DNA of 64,000 bases from Imbricaverruca yamaguchii (GCA_034440575.1 JAOTOL010001393.1:332501-396500), one strand, 5' to 3'. Positions 11,740-25,925 are shown, counted from the first letter of the stretch. A program made the numbers and translations. Notes: a model not told the origin generated them from the sequence alone.

Positions 11740-12520
11740 AAAAGACCTGTCTAGACAGGATATTCAGACTCATCTAGATAAGTGCAACCTTCTAAGGGAT
11801 ACATAACATGGAGTGTGATCTTGAAGATCTTGTTTGGTTAACCTATCAGGGTTTACAGAGTGTGTATGATGGATGTATCAAAGTAGATTGTTTGATGTTT
11901 CATAAGTAGACAATCAAAGCAGGATGAATGTAGTGTACTTGTATTTTAGCAAAGCTTTTGATAAGGTTCCACATGGGCATCTAACTAAGCAACAAGAACA
12001 GGACTAGATTGATGGCAAGGTTCTAGGCCAGATTGAATCATGGTTAAGGGGATGGAAACAAAGTGTGGTGTTAAATGGATGTATATATGAATGGAAGAAT
12101 GCAATGAGTGGAGTTCCACAGGGCTGTCCTCCAGAGTCACTTTTCTTCATCAGCTTCATGAAAACATTGAGGAAGGGCTGAGGAATATGGTGTTGAAATT
12201 TGCAGTTGACATGAAATTGACAGGAGTTGCCAACAGTAGTGAGTAATCTGGTAATATTCGTCCAGACTTGGAGCATTTAAAAAGTTTGCTGATCATTGGT
12301 AGATGTCTTTCAGCTAATAAATAAATGCATGTTTGTGCATCTGGGGTCTGCAGGCAAGACTTTAAGGCATAAATGGTATTTAGGAAACTGGATGTCATCA
12401 AAGAGTAAAGAGATTTATGTGTGTTAGTTTCAAATGATCTTAAAGCAGAACAAGCATGTATCTCGTCTAGGAGCAGGGAAATAAAAATTATTTGAATCAT
12501 TAATAGGAGTGTGAGAAATT
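11740..12520 (+). pseudogene. CR1-like LINE, RT palm and thumb fragment
   Basis: Reads YLYFSKAFDKVPHGHL near 11940-11985, then WLRGWKQSVVLNGC and EWKNAMSGVPQGCPPES near 12040-12140. The catalytic box region is LKFAVDMKLTGVANSS, where active elements have FADD. Near 12425-12500 a frame resembles VSNDLKAEQACISSRSREIK, close to the minus-strand copy at 11157-11363. Frameshifts and stops are frequent. It is opposite in orientation to the CR1 piece at 10530-11400 and the two overlap in the thumb region, so they are two insertions. Confidence 0.75.
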
Positions 12521-13029
12521 AGAGCAAGTAAGCAAGTAAAAGCAAAAGCAAGTGTAAAAGTAAAAGCAATTGTTCTGTGGCTTGCTCATTTTCAGATGTA
12601 TATGCCCTGGGTCAGTGTTATCTGAACTGAGAAATTTGAGTAGGAAGAAATTGAATATATGCATGCTATTAATACCTTAGTATCATTGCACTTTCAAGTA
12701 GCCACAACACAAGATTTATGCACATTTGACCTCCATGAAGCAATCAATAGATTAGGTTTGGTTTGGTTATGCTTTCCTGTTAAGTTGGAAGCGTTTTCAA
12801 ACAAAATTATTTTAAGGCTAAAAAGTGTTCCTAAAAGTAAATTAGATGGGGTTAAGTTTCATTTGAAAGTTTTCAGAATAGATGGAAATTTTCAATTGAA
12901 AAAACATGTTTTGCTCGATGTAAGGCTAGGCTCGATGTTTGATTATTTTGTTTGTTTTCGAAACATTATTCTCATGCCATGCCACTGCGGCTGCTCACTG
13001 AGTTTTTGGTTTGGCCAGCGGCATCCTTC
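12521..13029. other. Unassigned
   Basis: An open + strand frame from 12659 to 13036 shows no recognised motif and lacks clear splice or start context. Left uncalled. Confidence 0.5.
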
Positions 13030-14200
13030 AGAGTAGAAAGCCCTTCAGATGATTTTATTTTCGCGATCTGTTGCGATTTTTTTCCGTGCTCGGGTGGATT
13101 CGATGGCGTCCCTTTGTTATTTTTGTGGGTCGAGTTCTGTTTGTATAATCCTGCGCGATGTTTGTGGACCCCGATACGATTCTTTGCGGGCTCCCGGTGC
13201 GTTTTTTTCTTCAGTGCTCCAGCTCATCTCGTGTCCGGGGCCCGACGCGATTATGGGCCTATTACACACTTCTTTTGTGTCAGCAGGGTGATATTCCTGG
13301 TAGGTGTTTATTTTTTGGAAGCCAGCTTCCACTTGTGGGGCTCGGGCGCAACTTCTCGACCCTCGGTGTGATTTTCAAGGGCAGCTGCGCGAAATTGTTG
13401 GATCGAAGTGTGATTATTTGGTCCCCGTCGTCCTTTGCTGGGAACACTTCGCTGGAGTTTTAGTGGCCTCGACACGTTCGCATGGGTCAGGCACGTTTTG
13501 GGGCTTTTGGAACGTTTTTTTTTTTAAAACCCCAGAGTGATTTTCCATCTCGGGATTTTTTTTTCGTCATGCTATATTTTTTGGTGGCCCCGATGAGACT
13601 TTTGAGGCCTCGGTGCGACTTGTCTAGGCCCTAGCGTAATTTTCAGGGTCGCGGCCCGAACTGTCGTGCCTCCTGGTGATACTTATTAACCTCGGCACAA
13701 CTTTTTGGCCCCCAGCGTGATTTTCAGGTGCACACGTGCGAACTTTGGAAACCCTCAACGTGATGCTCAGGTGCTTTGGCCCGAAAATTTCAGGGGCCCG
13801 GGTTAATCCTTCAGTTCACAGCGTGATTTCTAGGGGCTCGATCCGACCTTTAATGCCTCAACGTAATTTTCTGGGGACCCAGGGCCCCAGTCACACTTTT
13901 TTAGCCTCAGCTTAATTTTTAGGGGCTCGGAATGATTTTGGAGACCTCAGTGTGATTTTCAGGGGCCTTGTTGCGATTTTTGGTGGCCCCAGCGTCATTT
14001 CAGTGGCTCCTGTGCGACTGAGCGATTACGCGACTGTGCAACTTCGCGACTACGCGTCACCCCGGCCCCAATATGATTTAGGCTGCCTGGTGCGATTTTT
14101 GGAGGCCCTGGCGGCATTCTCAGTGGTCACAGTCGCACTTTGTTTTGCCCCAGGGTCATTTTCAGTTGCCACTGTGCGACGTTTTGGGCCTACAGTGTGT
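13030..14200 (+). repeat. Degenerate ~30-bp array, GCGCGATTTT/GGGCCC type, second block
   Basis: Same consensus as 2440-4130: tgattttcagggg, ggcccc and gcgcgactttt alternate about every 30 bases. A short cluster of gcgac-type units (14020-14060) is compressed. The block continues past the TGTC microsatellite. Confidence 0.7.
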
Positions 14201-14202
14201 GT

Positions 14203-15139
<937 letters not shown>

Positions 15140-15445
15140 TATTTTGCGCCCTGGTGCGATTTCTGAGTCCCCGGCGGTATTTTCAGTGGCTTTAGCCATA
15201 CTTTTTTGAGTCACAGCGTCATTTTTATGGACCCCAGAACGATTTTAGGAGCCCAATGTGATTTTCATGGGCCCCTGCACACCTTTTTTGGCCCCATGTG
15301 ATTTTATTGACAACACGGCGCGATTGTGGGGGGGGGGGGGCACCAGCAGGATGTCTAGGGAGCCTGGTGCATTTTTTCCGAAGCCCGGCGCGATTCTTGG
15401 TGGGCCCACAGCCTCTCAGGGGGTGCGGACAACTGCGCCCAATGC
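15140..15445 (+). repeat. Degenerate ~30-bp array, third block
   Basis: The GCGCGATTTT/GGGCCC units resume directly after the microsatellite, so the TGTC tract expanded within the array. It includes a 13-G run at 15328-15340. Confidence 0.65.
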
Positions 15446-18400
15446 CATCACCATTCGGAACACCACTGGAGAGCATTCGTCAGTTGATAACTCATCGTGA
15501 AGAAGTATGTTCGAAATGTAAAAAAGTTGAGCTACGATTGTAACGTAGTTACGTGCTATGCTGGCTTTTGACCCTACTGTTTTTTTTTTCGTGGTTGATG
15601 TTTTTTCGTGGTTGATTATGTCGCAATAATTATGTAGCTAAGAGCCAATAAACTGGCCGTCCATTAGAAACTATATCATGCAGCAGTGTACAGGTAGAAC
15701 ATAAGGAGATAACTCATGCAAGGTTGACTTTAAGTAGCAGAACAAATTGTTATACTTCACGTTCGTGGCCATGCTGCGAAACTGCTCAATGTTTGCAGGT
15801 ATAATACCGTCAAATGCAGGAATCGACCAATGTTGCGCTTCATTGTAAACGTGTTAGTGTTGTAACGTGAGCGGCGAAAGACGGTTTGCGAAAAAAAACC
15901 CGAGTGGAGAGGGGGATGCTTCGGAAACTATATGGTAACGTTGCATAATTTTAACTTAGCACCTGCTTCGGTGATGGCTGATCGCAACGCGCTCGAGTTG
16001 CGGTGCGAGCGGGTCGATTTGTCACCTTTTTATTTTGACGAAGTTGTTATCATTGGACTTTTGTCTTTAAAAGGTTCACCCGAGGTAATACGAGGTCTTT
16101 TACAAATGTGAACTTAAGGTTTTTACCTTGACCTGACAATATTGCTTCCCTCGGATCGCACAAATATTGCTTTAATGTCTATTTGGTCAATTATAGAAGT
16201 ATCCACATGGGAACATGTATATCATTAAGACTTTATTTTTGGTGGTCGTTGGAATGTTGTCCTGCGAACGACACCTTTAAGAACTGATACCTAACTGGCC
16301 TCGTCTACCTCCATGTCCGTTGATGTCTTCGGGGCCAAGTTACCACCAATATATTCGCTGGTATGTTTACTAGTCGATTTTATGTTCAAGGAGTTGCCGC
16401 CATCCTTTTTCTTTGTCCTGGAAGGACATTATGGGGGCAGGGAGATTTGAAGTCCCCCACCCGAGCGCCTGATGAGGGACCAATATAAAATTTTACCACC
16501 GGCCCATTGAGAAGCAATTTCGAAGAAAAAGGTGAAGAGATCTTCACGGATGGGCCGCAATGCCACAAAGTTGTAGAGTTTCGCCCTTCTTCGTATGCAT
16601 TTCAATCTTTAACCTGGAAAGTTCGTAGTATATAAACTAAACAAGGGACCAAATAGCAGGTTCCTGAAATATGTAACGGCTTTGTTCATCATAAAAAGAA
16701 AGGTAGAACATGCTGTCGGAATACGAACGTTCAGCAATTTTGTCCTCCAACTCTAGAAGTTCAGAACATAAGTCCAAATGTGCTGTATCCACTAGCAAAG
16801 GAAAAGGAACTTCCCTATTAATCGGCGCCGTTCCGGGGGGGGGAGGGTCGTTGACGACCCCCTCAGGATTTTCGCGGATGGTGAAAAAACGGCGCGCGGC
16901 AGCGCCCCGAACTTTGGCATACCTTTTTCCACATCAATTGGCATGTTGTGTCAAAATTTTGAAGTCATCATCTAGGGTCAACAGGTTAGTAAAGGTCAAG
17001 TGAGGTCACCTTCCAAAAGTTCAACCAGCCGTCATGCTTTAACGGATAAAGATATTTGAATGAAGTTTTCAGCGTTGCTTATGTTCAGGGATGCCACAAA
17101 ACGTACGATAGGAATTTGTCATTTTTCCGTTTTTGATTACTTATCAGTTGTGTATATTTGCCCATTAAAATTAAAGTCGAAGATTCTAGCTCAAGTAAGC
17201 ATTTTTATTGGAGCAAGTTCACTTCTAGTAACATTTTTTTTTCGGTCCGCTCTACCCACTAGAAAAGGAAAATTAAAGAAAACTTCAATACTCATGTTTT
17301 TTTTTCTCATAAAAAGACAACTTTTGTGTGGCCAAAATTTTGTATGGTCATGGTCGATTTTGCTTTCCTTTTCTGATTCCAAATATTCTTTTCTTCAAAC
17401 CTCCCTCAAAGTGAACCTCCAGAGCCACAAACATATGTAAGTCGTGAAACTCTAGGACCCCATAGTGACGTCACATTTGTGGGAAAACATTTGGGGTGGT
17501 GTCTGGCCCTACTTGTCGTGCGCTTTCCGATGACACTTATTTCGTTTTCGTGCGACTCTTAGTTTGGAGATTAGAGAGGTCCCCATCAACCTCCCCCACC
17601 CGAGACAAGGTGTGAGGATACAACATGAGAGACAGGGTTAAGAAGGAAGGGTTCTGCCATTGAAATGGGCTGATGAATGTAATTTATTTTAATTTTCAAG
17701 GCACGTTTGTGCCATGTACGATACGAATTGGAATTAGTTGCTGAAATGACACGCTGGCTTCTTAAGGAAGTACAACTTTCAATGCCCATAATTAGTACGT
17801 GTTTCTTTTTCATGCACAGAAGGCACAATTGCCATATGCACATATGTGTTGACCTACATTTGATCTTGCAGATTTGGATGAGAACATGTGTCGCTATCTT
17901 TAAATGCAGGACTATCAGCTTATGACCTGTATACTGCGAATTTATATCATGTTACGACATAACTTTTGTTCTTTTCTTAACTACAATGTATCGTTTGCTA
18001 CTGACCAGTTTTCAATAAGACATTGTATGTCGGCTGTGGCTTTGCCATCGCTGATGTAGTAGGTGACATGTGGCTGCAGCAACGTTCTAGAATTCCGAAA
18101 TTGACTTGGAAAACGAACCTATCAAGAACCTATTCTGTTCTGTGAGCAGGGTTTTCAACTCCCGGCCTGATTCCCATGAGGCATCACAACACACAACTGC
18201 AGTAAAAGTAATACTTTTGCATCATACTCCATTCCTGGTATCGGTGTCATCGCAATCTTGCCAGCTGCCCTACTCATTCGTTGTCACCATATTTCACCTC
18301 ACTTTATTCCAATCATATTGCCAAATTGTTTCAACGTCATCAGATCTCTGAAGTTTAGACGTCTTCTTCTGCTACCCTCCACTCTACGAAACATGAATTC

Positions 18401-18518
18401 CAGGACACTGGGCTGCAGTCTTGCCCTCCCTGTACTCATGGAAGCAGGCTTCTTGTTTGTTTCACGTACCATTTGGATGTTCAAACTGTGATGTATAACC
18501 CAATTGTATTTGTTACAG
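15446..18518. other. Unassigned, possibly intron upstream of exon A
   Basis: No convincing exon was found. 16830-17060 has a G9 run and repeated aggtca motifs like those at 6600-7110, so a related diverged repeat is likely. The exon preceding exon A should end with one base of a split codon, but no candidate could be fixed here. Confidence 0.4.
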
Positions 18519-18625
18519 CATCAATGAAGTGGAGTGATGGGGGTCAAATGGCTGCAACTATGAATGTGCTCGGCGCGGAGGGTCAACCGGTCGGACCGCC
18601 ACCGCCACCTCCACCTGTGTACCAG
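18519..18625 (+). CDS. Candidate exon A, proline-rich (internal exon)
   Basis: Splice acceptor ttgtatttgttacag precedes 18519 and donor CAG|gtatat follows 18625. The exon is 107 bases: two bases complete a split codon and 35 full codons follow, beginning [10 protein letters not shown] and ending [15 protein letters not shown] matches the PPxY motif known to bind WW domains, and the region looks like a disordered or cytoplasmic tail. The exon ends in phase 0 and joins in frame to exon B at 22134. A (CT)n tract starts only 15 bases after the donor. The protein family was not recognised, and the upstream exon was not found. A chance open frame is the alternative. Confidence 0.5.
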
Positions 18626-18639
18626 GTATATTCATCTGC

Positions 18640-20115
<1,476 letters not shown>

Positions 20116-22133
20116 GGAACGTTTGGTGCGTGTGTACGTGGCAGATGTCAGGCATCCCAACTCTCTTAATAAATGTTAGATGTGTGTGGGCGTGGCAGGT
20201 GTCGGGTATCTCGCTCCTGTTAATGAACGTCGCTGGCACACTCCACCAGTTGACATCGAACCACTTTCATCAGCGGGCATTGAACAACTTCTCTTGGACG
20301 GACGAGACTCGTGAAAACAATCTCGGAATGATAAGAGATACTGCTTCTTTCTTGCATAAATACGCGGTTGTCGTAAAGTGGTTAGGTAAGCTGGTGTCAG
20401 CAATGAGGTACAATGCTGCTGTGATTTTATTTACTTGTGTAGCTGGCTTTTATTGTAGTTGCTGATGCCGCATTTGGGTTGGATTTGTACTCTGCACTTC
20501 TGGGCTTGATAGTTTATGGAAATGTGAGAGTATATTTTCCGTATTGCTCTAAACGTTTTCCATGAATCTTGACCAGGGTTATAAAAATAGATTGTTCCTG
20601 GACTTTGGGATCCAGAACATTATCCTCTCTAGAAGATATCGTCTTATTTTTATCATTTAGAGGTTGATGGCGCTGTTTGGCAATGTACCTAAATGTGCTC
20701 AAGACCCACGGGAAGGTGAAAAGTGAGATTCTGATGATATATATTTAAATAAATATGTACTCCGTATTGGACTACCCACACATTTTCTTCCCTACAACTG
20801 GGATCAGAAAATACAAGTACAGTCTTGATCTCGGGTTTGAGGAATAAGTCAGTTCACGATTTGTCAATAATTTACAATGTATGGAGGGGCAACGACGAAG
20901 TGTGCGAAGTGCAGCCCTAGTCGTCTTTAGTATCTCCAGTGTATTATTTTTGGAATGAATACCGGAAGTACGAACCCACAGTCGCGGTTATATCTTTTTC
21001 AATCACGTGTTGTAAAGTCGCGATTAGTATTGAGGAAATGAGTTTTATGAAATATTTTAGTTTTGATAGCAAGCGAGGGCGAAGCTTTATATGGTGCATA
21101 GTTCATATGAGCTACTCAGCCCGGCATTCACGCTTTAAAACCGTCATTACGTTTTGGTTGCAGCGTTTCGCGGTCTAATGTCTTCGCTCAGAGTTCGATG
21201 TGCCCTTTTAAGTTTCATTTGTCTCAATTTGTATCTCAATATTCCTATGAAGTTTTAATCTGTGTTTGAAGAAGGGCGTTGTAGCGACATTTCCGCCAGC
21301 GACCAACTGTGGACAGCGTTTTGCGTTGTAATTCAGCACTCAGTTTATAATGTTCTCACTCAGAATGGGTTTTCTCACTTTCTCATTCACTAACTTTCAC
21401 TTAGAGTGGACATCTGCTCTTCTTTTTTTAGGTCTACCAACTTCCACCACAATGACGATTTGCGGCGACATTCCTCGCGCGGGCAACTTGCAATGCACCT
21501 CGTACTGCAGCTCGCTCCCGCCGTCCGTCCCCATGGCACAGTTATACAGTTTTTGGTTTGGATTCAGGATCTGGACTTCAGTCCTAGATATTTATTTATT
21601 TATTTATTTAACAATACATGCCCTCCACGTGCAGTGGCTATTACGGACTAGATACTAGATAGGAATGATGCTGTTTGCTTCTGTCTTTGAAAAAAAACAT
21701 TTTGGTGAATGCATGGTATCCAAAAGCACCGTAGCTCTGCATGGTTCTTTGAAGGAATGTATCTGTAGCCAATCCTCGTATGACTAATGCACACGGGGAT
21801 TCGGCTGAATTGCACATTTAACACTTGCCCTTGCTCGTTCAGCGCCACTATAGGCTCCTTATAGGCTCCATATAGGCTCCATGTAGGTGCCTTGTGTGGG
21901 TCAATTTTCCCAAGCAGCAGTATTCAGTCATCCAGAAGGATATATGTTTTTGTTCCAAGAACGTAGTGTTCTGAACGATTCAAGTACATCACTAGGCTAT
22001 TTACCAATCCCTGGGTCATCGAGTCCGGGTAACAGGTGCTGTTGTCTGTGTTCCTGCTGGCACGCAGCCTTGGCTGTAGGTACTGACGCTGTCGGTTGTT
22101 GTACGGTTGGTGTGAGGCGGCTGTGGTTGGCAG
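20116..22133. other. Putative intron sequence, unassigned
   Basis: A ~53-bp duplicated block (20118-20225: cgtgtgtacgtggcagatgtc and a diverged second copy) follows the CT tract. A (TTTA)n tract lies at 21593-21610. Otherwise nothing was recognised. Confidence 0.5.
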
Positions 22134-22271
22134 GTGCCACCCCCGCCGGTTGGGTACCACGTCGGCAGTCAGGATGACGCGCGTGTGTCCTATATTTACC
22201 AGCGCAGCTCCGACCCCGGCTACCAACCGCAAGTGGTGCGCTGGAGCACCGGTGACGACTCCTGCATTGGG
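22134..22271 (+). CDS. Candidate exon B, proline/tyrosine-rich, donor at the head of a minisatellite
   Basis: Acceptor ggttggcag precedes 22134; donor ATTGGG|gtaggt follows 22271. The exon has 46 complete codons (phase 0 at both ends) from VPPPPVGYHV through VSYIYQRSSDPGYQPQ to WSTGDDSCIG. Composition is unlike the surrounding repeats, and the frame joins exons A and C without a shift. The last 24 exon bases plus the donor are the founder-like unit of the 40-bp array that begins here. Tyrosines in YIYQ and GYQPQ could be modification or adaptor sites, but that is speculation. No family was recognised. Confidence 0.6.
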
Positions 22272-23710
22272 GTAGGTGCTGGGCTGTACTTTACTGGCGA
22301 CGCCTCCTACATCGGGGTGGGTGCTGTGCTTTACTTGTGACGACTCCTACATCGGGGTAGCCTTACTGGTGACGACTCCTACATCGGGGTGGGTGCTGTG
22401 CTTTACTTGTGACGACTCCTACATCGGGGTAGCCTTACTGGTGACGACTCCTACATCGGGGTGGGTGCTGGGCTTTACTGGTGACCCCTCCTACATCGGG
22501 GTGGGTGTTGTGCTTTACTTGTGACGACTCCTACATCGGGGTAGCCTTACTGGTGACGACTCCTACATCGGGGTGGGTGCTGGGCTTTACTGGTGACCCC
22601 TCCTACATCGGGGTGGGTGTTGTGCTTTACTTGTGACGACTCCTACATCGGGGTAGCCTTACTGGTGACGACTCCTACATCGGTGTGGGTGCTGGGCTTT
22701 ACTGGTGACCCCTCCTACATCGGGGTGGGTGCTGTGCTTTACTTGTGACGACTCATACATCGGGGTTAGTGCTAGGCCTTACTGGTGACGACTCCTATGT
22801 CGGGGTAGGTGCTGGGCTTTATTGGTGACGACTCCCACATCGGGATGGGTGCTGGGCTTTACTGGTGACGCCTCCTACATCGGGATATGTACTGGGCTTT
22901 ACTGCTGACGACTCCTGCATTGGTGTGGGTGCTGGGCTTTACTGGTGACTACTCCTACATCAGGGTAGGTACTGGGCTTTACTGCTGACGACTCCTGCAT
23001 CGGTGTGGGTGCTGGGCTTTACTGGTGACTACTCCTACATCAGGGTAGGTACTGGGCTTTACTGCTGACGACTCCTGCATCGGTGTGGGTGCTGGGCTTT
23101 ACTGCTGACGACTCCTGCATCGGGATATGTGCTGGGCTTTACTGGTGACGACTTCTACATCGGGATAGGTGCTGGGCTTTACTGGTGACGACTTCTACAT
23201 CGGGGTGGGTGCTGGGTTTTACTGGTGACGCCTACTACATCCGGGTAGGTGCTGAGCTTTACTGGTGACGACTCCTGCATCGGGGTAGGTGCTGGGCTTT
23301 ACTGGTGACGACTCCTACATCGGGATAGGTGATACGCTTTACTTGTGACGACTCCTACATCGGGGTGGGTGCTGGGCTTTACTGGTGACGGGTCACACGT
23401 CGGGGTAGGTGCTGAGCTTTTCTGGTGGGGGTCCCAACATATGGGTAGGTGCTGATCTTTCCTGGTGAAGGGTTCAACATAAGGGTAGGTGCTGGGTTTT
23501 TACTGGTGACGGGTCATATAACGGGGTAAATTCTAGGTAGCGCTGGTGGGATAAGGGGTCCTACGTCAAGATGGGTGCCGGACTGCTGGTGCAGGAGGGG
23601 TCCTACATCTGGGTGGGTGCTGAGCTGTGCTGGCGCTGGAGAATCCTACATCAAGGTGGGTCTCAGACTGTGTTGGCACAGGAGAGGGACCCACATGAGG
23701 GTGGGTACGG
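22248..23710 (+). repeat. 40-bp minisatellite built from an exon-intron boundary
   Basis: The unit runs ggtgacgactcctacatcgg, then ggtgggtgctgggctttact (40 bases), about 30 copies by eye; some units lack ~18 bases and those after 23390 diverge. The first copy overlaps the last codons of exon B and its GGG|gtaggt donor, so most units carry a donor-like ggggtgggt or ggggtaggt. Because 40 is not a multiple of three, open frames drift. Confidence 0.9.
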
Positions 23711-24555
23711 GGACGAGTAGTATAAGAGTGAGTTTTCCTTCTCACCATCGGTTTCCCGTCTCACCATCGAAAGATTGTGTTTGAGTCTCACCACTTCAAA
23801 ACAAACTTGAACAGTGCTCTGGCGCTGGATTCGCTTCTCAAAACAGCAGATCCAGTGTCTTGAAAACCCATCTTTGAAAACATGCCTTAGTTCCGAATGG
23901 GTCTTAGGTTTCTTTATGGAATTGTCATGTACATTCATTGGAATTGAAACGCATTTGACAACGAATTGTTAATTCCTGCTTGTTTTATGAAACCACGCAT
24001 TGTAGGGGTCGTTAACTTACTAGACAAAGTTAAGTCCTGCATTGCGACAAAATAATGTTGATGGTAGGAATGATATTCCCACTTCTGTTCATTGTGGTAA
24101 CGCAATGTGGTGATTGCGCGCTCCTGTTTCTGACTTCCGGTTGTAGTAAGGAGAGGAGCATCAGCTCCATCATAGCTCCCTTGCATTTGCCACCACCAAG
24201 TGTCTAGAGCCACGTATACTAACTTCGTAGAACGGTGGCAGCCCAGGTTATCTCATCATGTTTGAACAAACAACGAACACAAAGGAAAGCGACTTTAGTA
24301 CACGCTGACTGTGAGGCTCAGTCTGGTTCCCAAATGTGCATAAATAGCACTTTGTAGAAGTAGCAAGTCTATGGTTTGTCATGGATGCAGCCGTTTGTCT
24401 ATGTTTTCGCGATTTGCTGTGATTGTTTGCTTCTAAGAAGTATGCTATGCACACATGCTATTTGGTATATGTTGTTGCTTTTTTCTTAGTTGCCTCTTTG
24501 ATTGCAAGCTGCTAGACGTTTACTAACTGTGAACATGACTGCTGAAGTGCTGTTT
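23711..24555. other. Putative intron sequence, unassigned
   Basis: No exon or repeat recognised apart from the left copy of the SINE target-site duplication at 24543-24555. Confidence 0.5.
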
Positions 24556-24712
24556 TGGATTGGATTGTAGCTTTACGACGCACTCAGCAGCGAGGCCATA
24601 TTGCGTCGCCTGCCTCTCACCCTGGCAGGAAGGGCGGGCATCGCGGGGAATCGAACCCTGTACCTCTGGCTTGCCAGACGCTCAGCTTAACCACCAAGCT
24701 ACCGACGCCCTG
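24556..24712 (-). mobile_element. tRNA-derived SINE, family 2, with perfect 13-bp target duplication
   Basis: On the minus strand the head reads tagcttggtggttaag (A-box-like) and ggttcgattcc (B box), and the tail reads gtcgtaaagctacaatccaa. TGAAGTGCTGTTT lies directly on both sides (24543-24555 and 24713-24725). The tail (gcgacgc, gtcgtaaa, ccaatccaa) is related to that of family 1 although the head differs. It is not a tRNA gene. Confidence 0.9.
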
Positions 24713-24949
24713 TGAAGTGCTGTTTAGATGCACTTTTTTTGCTTGAGTAGTATATATTTGCCCCAAGCTTGTACCAAAAGTAACTGAGGAGCTGTATCGA
24801 TGTAATTCGAACAGAAGTCAATGCCAGCAACGCTTCGAAAATATTATTAGCGGTGCTTGGCTGGAACCCGACACATGCATTCGTATCGGTGGTGCCTACC
24901 GGTAGCTATGCGACCGAATGAGTGAACTGGTGCTGTATCTATTGGATGT

Positions 24950-25410
24950 AGTCACCACACGTCACGCTGACTACTGACGGAAGGAGGAGCCCTGCTCATC
25001 CCCAGCAGCGAGTTGACCGACCACTGGATGGAGTCTGCTGACCATTGTAGGGAATCTCTGACAACTGGAGAGGCGGGTGACGCCAAGAAAGACCGTTGAC
25101 CCCCTGACTGGGGCCTTCTGACTCCGGGAGGTGAGGTCCGAGCCTCACCTGCCACTACTCCTCGCCCGCGGCCAATCGGCGTGAGAGATTGGCGACGCTA
25201 CATGACTCAACGGTCGAATTGTCGTAAAACCACTAACTGCCGTCCGGAAGATGAAGGCCTACTGACCCCGGGATGGGGCCTGCTGACCGCGGAAGGGAAT
25301 CTGCTAACATAGTGGGATCTTCTTACCTCAAGAGACATTGCTAACCTGGGATGGGAGTCTGTTGACTCCAGGGAGGTTGCTGACCTGGATGGCCTCTGGC
25401 TGTTGTTGCA
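24950..25410 (+). repeat. Degenerate ~30-35-bp array (ctgctgaccnnggg type) split by a SINE
   Basis: Units such as tctgctgaccattgtaggga, ctgactccgggaggtga and ctgctgaccgcggaaggga recur up to the acceptor of exon C. A truncated SINE occupies 25136-25238. Confidence 0.55.
25136..25238 (+). mobile_element. tRNA-derived SINE family 1, 5'-truncated copy
   Basis: Contains the family body gccaatcggcgtgagagatt, gcgacgctacatgactcaac and tgtcgtaaaaccactaac. The head with the B box is missing. Inserted in the degenerate array before exon C. Confidence 0.8.
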
Positions 25411-25411
25411 G

Positions 25412-25489
25412 GTGCGGCCGCTGTATGACCACCATCGGGGGGCGTCGATGCCACCACCAGAACCGCCAATCGGGGACCACCACATGAAG
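25412..25489 (+). CDS. Candidate exon C, proline/histidine-rich
   Basis: Acceptor ctgttgttgcag and donor AAG|gtgggt bound 78 bases, exactly 26 codons in phase 0 at both ends: VRPLYDHHRG, then ASMPPPEPPIGDHHMK. It joins exon B in frame. No domain was recognised; the short PPPEPP stretch fits the same disordered, proline-rich tail as A and B. The intron before it is packed with a minisatellite and a SINE. The alternative is chance, but length, phase and borders agree. Confidence 0.6.
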
Positions 25490-25643
25490 GTGGGTCATGA
25501 TCCCGTGCATTGATCCGTAGCCCGCACAGGCGTAGTCCACATCCGTAGACCGGCGTCGCGGCCTGCCCTGTTCCCAGGCCTGATGCGTCGTGTCTCGTGT
25601 CCATGACGCATGAAACCGTGCGTCATGCTGTCGAAGATGGCTA

Positions 25644-25925
25644 ACATTGCGTGAGACGAAATGTACGACCCTCAATATACCAGGAGGTGCTGAGTTTACA
25701 TCAAAAGTAACGTTAGGGATTATGCTATATTACTCGATATAGTATATTGAGTAATATAGCATATTGAGTAATATAGCATATAGTATATTGCGTAACTCGT
25801 TCACTCCTGACGATGGCCCCTGGCCAAAACGTTCAGTAATATAGCATACTCCCTAACGTTACTTTTGATGTCAACTCAGCACCTCCTGGTATATTGATGG
25901 TCGTACATTTCGTCTCACGCAATGT
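25644..25925. mobile_element. Foldback/MITE-like element with 91-bp terminal inverted repeats
   Basis: Arms at 25644-25734 and 25835-25925 are reverse complements with about 3 mismatches in 91. The 100-base spacer holds repeated gagtaatatagcatat motifs and CTGACGA followed by a 5-bp hairpin and AAAACGTT. The trinucleotide CTA flanks both ends directly. There is no coding capacity. It may be a non-autonomous DNA transposon; a Penelope- or retrozyme-related remnant is possible because of the hammerhead-like core. Confidence 0.8.

Noticed and set aside
12659..13036. 125-codon + strand open frame
   Set aside because: No recognisable motif, no clear splice or start context, and it runs into the degenerate array.
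22248..23710. CRISPR-like array
   Set aside because: Units are contiguous 40-mers without unique spacers, in a eukaryotic context with introns and retroelements.
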